From the NCBI RefSeq assembly GCF_008831285.2, contig NC_045139.1:35995706-36059705 (forward strand): a stretch of DNA of 64,000 nt. Reading direction: 5' to 3'. Both the position numbers and the translations under genes were made by a program. Under the pieces are notes generated by a model, which saw nothing but the letters and a program-made list of their open reading frames with translations, had not been told where the DNA came from and searched no databases. Positions within the stretch are counted from its first letter, which is position 1; each line of letters begins with the position of its first letter. Shown one piece after another: positions 11,901-23,900 of the stretch. Source of the DNA: Nymphaea colorata (taxonomy: Eukaryota; Streptophyta; Magnoliopsida; Nymphaeales; Nymphaeaceae).

Positions 11901-14900
11901 CCAGGCCCTAGTTGCTACTAGTGATCAAGGTAATTCCTCCCTCGGTGATTGGATTGTTGACAGTGGGGCCACTCATTATATGACAGGGGACCCTACGATG
12001 TTTCAAGAGTACAGGTTGACCTCTGGGCAGCAGCGTGTGGCTATGGCTGATGGTTCCTCTATCTCTGTGGCTGGAAAAGGGAGCTTATCATTACTGAACA
12101 AATATTGTCTTCATAATGCCCTACATGTTCCCAACATTCCTGTCAATTTGTTATCTGTCAGCAGTATTACCAAAGAGTTAAACTGTAATCTAATTTTCTC
12201 TGCTGATCGTTGTTTACTGCAGGACTTGGGGACGGGGCAGAAGATTGGGATTGGTTCGGTTATTGATGGTCTCTACAGACTGCCCGTACAAGTTGCTTCT
12301 GCTTTGATTTCAGCCACCAGTGGACAGTTGCCTGGCATGGAGGACAGATCCATCATTATGCGTTGGCACGAGAGACTTGGTCATCTTCCATTCCCGTTGC
12401 TTAAAAAGTTGTTTCCTAGGATGTTTCATTCTGTTTCTTTGGACACCTTCGCCTGTGAAGTGTGTCAGTTGTCTAAACATGTTAGGGCCTCGTACCCTAT
12501 TTCATTCAATAAAGCCGACCGTCCTTTTGCTTTGGTTCATTCTGATGTTTGGGGTCCTTCGGGAGTACCCACTTGTCGTGGCTTTCACTATTTCATGACT
12601 CTTATTGATGACTACTCCCGGTGTACGTTCGTGTATCTGTTGAAAGAACGTAGTGAAGTTCCCGACATTGTCAAAAACTTTGTGGCATTTGTTGAAACTC
12701 AATTCCAGACCCCTGTTCAGACCCTTCGTACTGACAATGCTCAAGAGTATGTCTCCCAATCCCTTGATGACTTCCTGCGAAGCAAGGGTATTATACATGA
12801 AACATCCTGTAGCTACACACCTCCTCAAAATGGTGTGGCTGAAAGGAAGAACCGTCATTTGTTAAATGTCACCCGGGCCATTATGTTTCAACGTCATGTC
12901 CCTAAGCGGTACTGGGGTGATGCACTTCTCACTAGTGCTCATCTCATTAACCGTATGCCTACTCGTGTGTTGAATGGTCATTCCCCTTATTCTGTTTTGT
13001 GGCCTACTCAGAATCCCTGGCCTTTGACCCCTCAAGTGTTTGGGTGTGTTTGCTTTGTCCATGATCATAGTCCCACTCTCAAGAAACTTGATGCCCGGTC
13101 CATCAAAGCGGTCTTTTTGGGGTATTCCTCCACTCAGAAGGGATACAAGTGTGTTGACCCTAGCACTTCCAGAGTATATGTCTCCAGGGATGTTACCTTT
13201 CATGAACATGTGGCATACTTCCCTGCGACTCCTCTTCAGGGGGAGTGTCTAGGTGACAGAAGGGAAGAGTATTCTTCGCATCAGTTGATTCAGTTCATGG
13301 ATTTCTTGGATTATACAGTTAGTTCTTCAAGTGTGGAAGACGTTGTCAGGAAGGACAGAGACAGTCAGATGGAGGGGGGCCCTGTGGAAGAACAGTCTCG
13401 AGGTCACTTATTTGGTCAGGTTTACAGCAGGAAGAAGAAGGATGTGATGGAAGATGTCGATGTTGCCAATCCCAATCTTCCCAATCTTGTGACCTCCCCG
13501 GATGATCCAAGTCCAATGAATGAAGAACTTCCCATAGCCCTGCGCAAGGGCACCAGGTCATGTACTTCTCATCCTATTCAGAGATTTGTTTCATATGCTA
13601 AACTCAGCAAAGACTACAAGTGCTTTGTTACCTCTTTATCTATGGCTGTTATTCCCAGGTCAGTGGAAGATGCCAGGAAGGATCCTAAATGGCTACAGGC
13701 CATGACAGAGGAGATGGACGCCCTGAAAAAGAACAGTACGTGGGAGGTTGTTGACATCCCCAAGGGAACTCACTTAGTTGGTTCCAAGTGGGTGTTTAAT
13801 GTGAAGTACAAACCTGATGGCACAGTAGAACGCTATAAAGCCCGCCTTGTTGCTAAAGGGTTTAGCCAGAAATATGAGATTGACTATCTTGAGACGTTTG
13901 CTCCCGTGGCGAAATTGAAGACCGTAAGGGTCATCCTAGCTCTTGCAGTGCAGAAGAAGTGGAGCATGGACCAACTTGATGTCAAGAACGCCTTCTTGAA
14001 TGGTCACCTTGAGGAAGAAGTCTATATGAGCATGCCGCCTGGATATGCTCGGAACGGAAAGTGTTGCTATCTCAAGAAAGCTTTGTATGGTCTCAAGCAG
14101 TCCCCTAGAGCGTGGTTTGAAAGACTAAGGGTTGTAATGAAGACTAATGGGTATAAACAGGGAAATGGTGATCACACCCTCTTCATCAAGCAGAGAAATG
14201 GTCTGGTGAGCCTTCTACTTGTATATGTTGATGATATGATTGTCACAGGTGACGACGAGGGGGAAAAAAAAAAGATGAAAGAAACGTTAGCTGCAGAATT
14301 CGATCTCAAAGATCTGGGCAAACTAAGGTATTTCTTGGGAATTGAGATCGCGCGATCTGAGACTGGGCTTGTTATGAGCCAAAGAAAATACACTTTGGAT
14401 CTTCTAAAAGAGACAGGTAAACTGGGATGCAGGCCCTTTCTTACCCCAATGGAGTCTGGCACAAGGATAAGTATCAAATCTGGGACTATCTTGGATGAGG
14501 AAGGAAAAGGGAGGTATCAGCGGCTGGTTGGTAAACTTATTTATCTCACTCTTACTCGCCCAGATATTACGTATGCTGTGGGTGTGTTAAGTCAGTTTAT
14601 GCATGCCCCTACTGATTGTCATTGGAAAAGTGCTGAAAGAGTATTGGGATACTTAGAGAATGACCCAGGGAAAGGATTGCTCTACACTCGGCAAGATCGA
14701 CTAAGTATTGAAGGATACTCTGATGCCGATTGGGCAGGATGCACAGATACTAGGAGGTCTACCACAGGATACTGCATCTTTCTTGGAGGTAACCTTGTGG
14801 TCTGGAGAAGTAAGCGACAAGAAGTTTGTTCCAGGTCCAGTGCTGAGGCTGAATACAGGGCGGTTGCTATGGGGGTTATAGAGATGCTATGACTCAAAAT

Positions 14901-17900
14901 TCTTTTAGCAGATATTGGGGTTAAAATGGAAGAGAAGATGAGGATGTATTGTGACAACAAGTCTGCTATTAACCTGGCAAATAATCCGGTCATGCACGAC
15001 AGGACTAAACATGTGGAGATCGATCGCCACTTCATACGGGAACGCATAGATTCAAAGGAGTTGATTCTGCCCTATATGAAGTCTGAAGATCAAGTTGCAG
15101 ATGTCTTAACTAAGTCTTTATGTACATCTCAGTTTGAGAAAAATGTTAGCAAGCTTGGCATGTTTGACATGTATGCCAAGCTTGAGGGGGAGTGTTAGAA
15201 TATATTGTAATGGGGAACCGGGTCCATATCTGGACCCGGTCCTATGGGGCACGGATACCGAGGTGGGCTCGGTATCCTAGGCGGCACTCTTTCTCTCCCT
15301 CCTATATATTCTTCACTTACATGTAATTGTTGAGTTAAGTGAATGTGATTTTCTCTCTCCTAGGGTTGCGGTTTGCCCCTAGGTCAGAGCTTCCCCGTGG
15401 TTTTTCACCTCTTTCTGAGGTTTTCCACGTATACTGTGTGTGTTTTCTCTACTCTCCTTGTGGTTCGTGTTTCTACAGCTTGCATAGCGTAAATGTGGAA
15501 ATGAATCCAATACAATTGATTACAGGCTTGAAGTAGACATAATATAAGAATAGCAACCGCAGTTTTCCCAGCCTCAGACACAAAATCGATTTTTTTCACC
15601 ATGTTAACAACTTAACAACAACCTATTTTAACCTAGCTGACAGAAAGAGATAGGAAGCTGACAGTGCCTTCCCCAAACACCACAACACAGCAACTATGGA
15701 TATTCTGTTCTCTAAGGTCAGCCTCATAACTGCAACGTTCCATAGAAAGATATGGATGGCATGCTTACACACACAAACATGTCATTATGATTTTAAGAAA
15801 TTCAAATTCCTACCTCTGGCAAATTTCCAAGGTTCTGCATCACAATGGATGCCAAATGTTCTTTTGATTGCTCATTAGTAATCTCAATTGAGGATAACGC
15901 CTCTACTGCAGCAAGTTCATCTTCCTTCGATCCATAAGCAGGTTTAATGCTATCCGAACCTATGTGAAAAGCTTCAATCCTGTTGTCATCGACTAAATGG
16001 AGATAAGGGTCAACCTGATAATCAAGCATAAATACTGTAAGTCTTAGAACAAAGACAGGTACACAATAGAAAGGTTACCACAGTGTACATATCAAGATCA
16101 CTAGAAGTGGACAAATTATGGAAAACCTTTTTTTCAGTAAGTGATGACTTAATGCAAGGTACAAGCTGAAGAACATTGTATGCCCTTGCCAAAAATAAAA
16201 TCATCGCATTTGCCAGTGTAAAGAGAGACCTTCTATGGGATGGCTGAAGAGGACCTGCATGACATGCTAATCAAAGTCATTTCATATCTGTCCACTGAGT
16301 GAACATTTTTAGAGCAAAAAGATTAGATACTCAGTGGCAAATTAAAGGAGCTTACCTTCTTTCTTAAGAGAGAGATCTCTAAGAGACAATGCCAGCTGAA
16401 AACATCGAACCAAAGTGCCATGACTTGATACCTGGTGTGAATGAACTTAAATTAAAAAACTGAAGTATAAAGCCACATCAATTAGAACTAATCAAGCCAG
16501 TTTAAATTTTTAGATAGTATGTTCCACAGTCCAAAATTATCATCCCCGATCCCAAAGTAGTTTCAGGAGAAAAACTTTTGACCAACATATATGCATGTCT
16601 AAGAAGAAGCCTGAAAAGTGTGTTCTGCTGTACTACACGAGGGAATCTCTCCATACATGATATACCATCTTAGACAAAAAATAACAGTTTCTTTTATCTC
16701 TGAGCTATTAAATGAAGAAAATAAAATTCAAGATAGATAATAAAGAAAAAAATCACATCACAAGGTTAAATTCTCATACGAGGACAACACACGAAATATA
16801 TGTTAAAAAAACACCTAATCATGTGTTAAAAATACTAAGAACTTAGAGTTGATTACAGCAAATGAAGACAGAAAAGACACTCCTAATGGGTTTCATCTCA
16901 CCTTGGCTCTACTGAAGAATAGGATAAGGCTGTAAGTATGAGCAATTGCCTCAAAATTGGCAGGAGTATTTCCTGGAGATGTTGCCTGAGTCCATATTGA
17001 GGACAGCAAGAGACCCATCTGATCACTGTTTATCTGCAATGAAGCCACCTGCTAGACACAATTACAGAAGTGGTAAATAACAAAATGTAACAGAATAAGC
17101 CAAAGATTTCATAGTGCGAACTAGATGCCCACAAGGTCAAGTTTGATCTGAAGCTGTAAAAGCTCAAGAGGAAAAATCACAGATGGACCATCCTATGAAG
17201 AAAAGGACTGACAAATTTACAGGTTAGCAATGGTAGCTCAAGCTGAGAACTAAGTGTCCCAGAAAGCTAAGGATCACCAAATTCTACTCTGAATCGAGGC
17301 TGATATTAGCCAGGAGTTGTTGCAGGCTACTGAGTTTTAAACCCTAAGCTAGGATATACAATAGCAATCTTGTGGAGCAGAAACCGCTGCCAAAAACACA
17401 AAGATGAATTATCATGAAATAAGATTACGGTCCATACTGCATCCTTTTCAGGCTCAGTAACAATTGTCCCATCTGTTATTGAGCACACAGGAGGAAGCTT
17501 GATATTGTGAGATTGGCAGCGAGACGGATGGACTGCACAGAGTTTTATGTCTCGGTTCACCTTGTCTGTTGTTTCTGCAACATCATGGCATTCTGTTTCT
17601 AATTCCTTCAATTTGTTCATACTTCCTTGAGACCCATTGTCCATGAAGATCCTTTCCTTAAATGACATTGCTGGAAGATCATCAGAAGAAATTTTACTTT
17701 CTAAGGTCATTGTGCAAGCAGTTGGCTTCTTCTGCAACTCAGGAGGAAATGCTCCAGGCCAGCAACATGCATACGCTGGCATATATACTACTAAAAAGAT
17801 ATGATGAGCACCAACTCGTGTTTCATAGTCAGGATGAAGCATCGCAGAAAGGAGCTGATGAAACAGAGGTTCTGGGAAGGCCTGAATGCATGTAAGGATG

Positions 17901-20900
17901 AACTAATCATTCAGTTGATAATTGTTCCTATAGAAATTTGAGAGAAAAAAGAGAACAAAATATTGAGGTTGAACCCTAAAAATGAAGCCTTGCCTTGCCA
18001 TGAGATGATAGACTAGGAGCTACTAGCTGTGCAGTACGATGCACTGTAGATATTGTTGTTCTGGCTAGCACACTGTTACTTGAGATGTTTTCCAGCATCA
18101 CAGCCATTATGTCGAAGACAGGGCCAGCATCTCCAACCTGTCAACGCAAAGACGTGAGAGATTTGCCTGCAATGATTCTCATTGCCTCAATATACAAAAA
18201 CATAAATAAGCAAGTATTTCCTCTAGTTTCTGACATAGACTGGACAGAAAACCATATTTTACTCTAGATTTTTCCGGATATCAAGCTCCAGCCAATTTCT
18301 TTAGTATCAGAAATCGCTAAAACACCAAAACAGTATAGTATCTGATTGTTGCCATCTGATGAAAAAAAAAGCCACTTGAAACTCAACGTTGATGAAAATA
18401 GAAGATTTTCAATATTTCATGCATTTCTTTTCAGTTCTTTCATTTCATGTCTTATAGGTCAACAATTGTTAATGACTTGATGTTATAACTTCTTCATCTA
18501 GTGAAACTTATTCCCATACTTGCTCACAAATAAATGAAGGAAAAGCACTAGATTATGGAAAGCACCTAAAGTTTTTTCATGTAATTTCACAATTCAATTC
18601 CGAGCAGCATTTTGAAATCTCATAATTCAAAAAACACAAAAAATATAAAACCAGTCAAATTTTACCTTATTTGTCAGCTGTATGATGCAATTCTCCAACG
18701 CAGACAGAAACATTCCATTAAATTTCTTTTTCTCACCCTCGTGATATGAAGAATCAAGAGAATATTGTATGTGCTTCCGCATATGCCTCATCAGGTCACT
18801 TATTGAACCAATAATTTCAACGGATGCCTGCATCTTGGAGTGATATGCAATATGTGTGATCACCTCAATAATGTTAACCTGCACATCAAGTTGCTTGACA
18901 ACTTTCTTGTGTTCAAGATGCTTGACTAGGATAGATATCAACAAGTGGGTATTCTGCCCTGCAGGCAAACCAAATAAGACAGCATGAGTTGAAGAGTGAA
19001 TGGTGAAGTTGATGCATAAATTTGTTCATTAACTAAAAGTCAAGAGTCTTGAACTACCAGAGATCTCCAGCAAATGCTGAATATCACATAAAATTGGCAG
19101 AGCGAGCCCATTGCATAGGGACCAATTATTTCCATTATCAAGATAGCGAAACAGAGGTTCCAGGAGACGCCTTAAAGTAGTTGCCTCCTTGGCCATCTTG
19201 GTCATATTTTGCAAACATGTTCTTGACCAATAACTGGGACTTTCAGTATCACTGCTGAAACACAATAAACAGTTGAAAAATGACAACAATCAATAGGCAT
19301 AGTAGCAACAGAAACTAAAGAAGACATAGCAATAAAGGCAAAAAAAGTGTGTCAAAAATTCTCACGTTGTTGTATCCGACATGCATTTACTATATACAGG
19401 TTCCTGAGACAAGGTAACATTTTTCACACTATCTACTGGTGGTGGAACTTCATTCTCAATGTTCGGCATTTCCTGCTTCCATTGGTCCTCAGAATCTTGC
19501 TTGCCAAGTACATTATTCTTCACAAAACCTTGAACAGGTTGATAATTATCCAATACAACTGCCATAATCTGTAGTTGTGTGGTAAGAATCACTATTAATA
19601 TAAATGACAATTTCAACATTGCCCAACATAAAGGATAGGCAAAAAACCATAAGGTGAGAAGCAACAAACTCCTCATTCCTTAAAAGTTTGTTTATCAGGA
19701 TAGAATAAGTGGAAGTTAAAACCTAATGGAAATTTATAAATTTACATAAGGAATTGAACTCATGATAGAAAAATATATATTTATTAAGAGTATAAAAGCA
19801 GTTATGATTTGAATTGAGTGGCAGCAAGAAATGAGACGGATATTTGAGGTCACTCACAAGCTCACGGGTGATGCATTCTGGTTCTAAGATACTGAGACCA
19901 AATAAAATTATGTAAGAGGGAGATGGTTGAGTGACAATTTTGTCTCTATCAGCATCTCAAAACAAGTTAGGTGAAGACCTATTTAATGGAGAACTCGTGC
20001 AAGATGGACACTCAAATGCCTTATAATAAGAGAAGCAGGGAATATCACAGACTGAGTAACCAATATCTACATGAAGCAAAAATTGTGCAGGATCCACTTG
20101 CTGATAATCACCACTAATCACATGAAGCATAACTTGTTTGAGTATAGGGAAACGCCACACAACCATGTGGCATCATCTGCTGTAAACAGAGGCTGTGTTC
20201 AAAAGGCTTCATTGAAGGGTATGTTAAACAAAAGTCATGCGCATGAAAAAAAGCAACAAAGTTTCATTTTAAGAGTATAAGAGAGAAAGTACTAAATTCT
20301 ATCAGCAATGGGAAACCATCTGCCCAAGGGCCACATGTGATGTCTTAGCACTAGGCTATGGAGGAAAAGGAACCATCAATTGTCAAGGCCCAAGAAGTGA
20401 AAACCCTGAAGGAAGTTTTACAGTCAAAACAATGTCTTACAACACCATACAGGAAAGTACAACATCTATAAGAAGGAGAGGCTTTGGGCAAGGCTGCTAT
20501 AAGGCCATGACAAGTTATTACGAAGAGATTCCTTGCGCCATAGATTAATAATTGAACATGGGATACATGATATCTGGAATTTCGTAAGGAATAGAATAGC
20601 AACTGCTCTACTTGGAATTACTGTAGCAATCTAACAAAGTTTGATGATAACTTTTAGGTCATTTCCCAAGACAAAAATCTAATTACCATATATATTACAA
20701 ATATCTCGGGGGAGAAGGCTTCATAAGACCATCAGCACATCAAGGAATTACAGTTCTACTTGGGTGTGGAATTATATGACTGTTAAAATATAGACAAATG
20801 ATTGGCTTCTAATTTTCTCTATGTCTGTAAGGATGGTCATCTCCTTTTTCTGTAGAATTTTAATTGCATGTGCCTTTCCTTAAATTACGAAATAGAGAAT

Positions 20901-23900
20901 AGAAACTAAGACCATTTATTATTTTATGAAGAATATACTTCTCCAAAAATTATGCAGGTTCACTGCACTCCTTTAACAATACAGAAAGGCGCAATCATGT
21001 CTATGGGTCAGTTTGACAGCCTTTTGCTGGGGATTATATCACATTCATGATATTTAGGTAATTCTCTAAGGCAGCGATTGCAAAGTTTAATGCATCCAAA
21101 CTTCCAAAGTCAATACCTAGGGTCTAACATGCAAATAAGAGCATCGACCAGCCACAATTATAAGATAAGGTTCAGGGTATTTGATTGCCTAGTAGATAGA
21201 CATTTCTTGGTTATAATGAATGGCCAAGCATGGAGAGCTTTGGTTCTTCTCCTATCTATCATATGACTAGTCGATGATGGGTTAATGATACTTCGCTTTA
21301 TAGCACTAAAGAAAACAAGGACAAAAGTTACCAACATAGAAAATGTTTTTGATCAGACAAGCTTGATTTGATTTGTTGGAGGCCAGATGCCTAGAATCAC
21401 ATATGGGTTTCATGCAAATCAGGCCTTGTCCGAGGTCCAAGTAACACAGTTATTGGAATCAATGGTGTTAGGCGCAGAACCGACACTGCCTTATTCATGC
21501 CTTTACGTTTTTAGTCTTGTTTTAGTTTTGTTTCTGTTTCAACACTCACAGAGAGTTCACGGATTGGGTTATCAGTTAGATCATGTAATAAACCCACCCA
21601 CTCGGACAGATACATATATATACCTCTTAAGCGAAATTAAAACCCTAAGAAAATGAATGAGATTACTATCGAAGCTGGGCTTCATGTTAACTTGTGTGTT
21701 TAAGCCTTTAAGGCTGAACTCTAACGAAGAGGAAGGTCGATAGCTGCTTGGTAGCTATCAAATGGCCTTCATAAAACAGCCTAAAAGATCCTTAGAAGAC
21801 AGCAACAAAATTTATGAGAATCTAATTCACATACTTAGTAACCTACAACAAAACATATCCATTCAATAGCAATTAATAAGTGATGTCTTAACTTAGAAAA
21901 AGCATAAAACAACTGCATTGGCCAGCTATAAATCACTACAGCATATTAAAATTGTTTATGCAAATAGCATGTTTATTGAGAAGATGGAAAGCATGCACTC
22001 ATAACAGGTGTTTAAATTTATGTCCACTGGTTGATTAAAAACAACTTACATCATCAAAGTCTATTGAAACGTGGCAGTGCTCCCCCATGAAGCACACCTG
22101 AAAGGGAAGAAAGAAACAAAGAATGGAACAGCTGAGCAAGGTATTTATAAAATGAATCAATCAGCATCATAATTGCTTTTGCTAGGATACTTAAGCTATC
22201 TACAGAAAAAAATAACAGTTATATTCCTCCTTAGAGCACAAAACTAAAGAAATGGAACAAAATAAAACCTGCAAAAGAACTGACTAAACTAAATATGTCT
22301 ATATAATACCTTGAAAATGAAATATCAAATTGTAAACTGTTGATGTGTTTTGTATGACTAGGCCTGGGTCTGGATCTGATCCGACCCGCAGTCCATGTTG
22401 AGTCCTATTTAAGTAAACTGTGTAACCCTAATTTAGAAGTGAATGAAAATTAAGAGAGATGTGACCGGCAGCTAGTGAGCGCTAGAATCATCTCCTACCA
22501 TCGTGGTTTTTTCCTTGTGTTGAGGGTTTTCCACGTTACATTTATGTTCTTTGTGTGTTTTTCTGTTCAACATAAACAACAAATATCTTGAGTTGACATG
22601 AAGATAGTCTAAAAGAGTTCACATACAAAGTAAGCCACTCCAGAATAATTGATGAACAAACAGCTGATTCAACTGAAAAATGTCAATGTGCTACAAATTG
22701 AACAAAAAGCTCAATGTATTTACTGTAATCCAGGAATCACAAGAAAAGGATAAGTTGTACCTGAAGTGCTACAGCCACAAATAGCAGGCAACAAGTACAG
22801 CCTGCCTAGCTGGCAAAGACTTAATCCCTAAAGTTTTTTCCAAGGCAGGCCCATGGCTCATCTATTAGACCCATGGGCTAACTCAGAAAGCTTATTCATA
22901 CCGCTCGGAAGTACATATAATTATTTATCACATATATGTATTTTTTATACACATAGGTGGGCACATATAGGTACAGGTATGCATGCAAGTTCTGTGCATT
23001 CGCACTCCTAGCTAAAAAGACATAGCACAGTAGTAAATGGCAGTCAGTAAAACAAAGAAACCACAGAAATGTAGGATACTGCAAGTATCCTTGGCATATT
23101 TAGATGGCCATTTTTACATGTCCACACGGAAAGAATCAAGTGAGCAATTTCAACTAGGAGCACACATAAACTGAACTTGAGACCAGTATGAGCTGTTGAA
23201 TCTCCCCTATTGAAAAACACGTAGTAAGACTCAGTTTGGGATATCACAAAACCAAGCTTGGGATGTTTTCAAACTCTGCTCAAACAGGCCTTGCTCAAAT
23301 AATTGTAAGCATCCAGTTTAGAAAAAAGGAACATAAGGAATCTCAAGCCCGTGATTGGGTGTGAAAAAACCAATCATCTGTTAGAAGAAAAAAAAAACAT
23401 CAACTTAATGAAATGCCCAACCTAAACTTCATATGTATATTTCTGTAAAAAATGAGATTATGCAAGCTCATTTGTTTGATCAAGAGCAGTTTACTCAATT
23501 CACTGAGACTAGCTTGTTTAATTCCAGAATGTGCTTTCAGGTATAACAGAGCCAAGCCCGATGCTGAGCCTCAGAACAAGGACAGATTTGTAACTGAGCT
23601 TAAGCCTGTGTCCGGCTTGGTAGACCCCTACCTTTAAAGTTTAAATATGTTTGCCAGAACAGATCTATTGGCTTTTATCTGATCAATAATTTCAAAGAAA
23701 GAAAACATGAAATTGGTTAGAACCCCAGTATTATATAAAAGCCTATGCATAGACATAGAATGATGATACAAAATTAGGTAGAGAAGCATACCAGGATGGC
23801 AAGAGCACGAAGTCCTGCTGACCGAAGACTGTATCCCCGTTCATCTTCCCCAAACTCTTGAGAGAGTTGACAAAGTTTGGGTATCAGACCCTCTAAATTG

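Larger units (their letters stand above)
10113..15564 (+). mobile_element. Nearly intact Ty1/copia LTR retrotransposon in intron 15 of the EFR3-like gene (antisense)
   Basis: The 5' LTR (10113-10484, possibly to 10628) and 3' LTR (15193-15564) are identical over 372 bp, so the insertion is young. A primer-binding site TGGTATCAGAGCC, complementary to initiator tRNA-Met, lies at 10629-10641. A GAGGGGGAG polypurine tract (15184-15192) abuts the 3' LTR. The polyprotein order GAG-PR-INT-RT-RH is that of Ty1/copia. It is inserted opposite to the host gene between exons 15 and 16, making that intron about 5.9 kb. I see no 5-bp target duplication: the left flank ends in GCTTG and the right begins TTCCC or GTTTT. 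Copy-specific oddities are listed under findings. Confidence 0.95.

Noticed and set aside
17327..17842. 171-codon frame as a separate gene
   Set aside because: It is exon 11 of the EFR3-like gene plus intron read-through; it joins exons 10 and 12 in frame.
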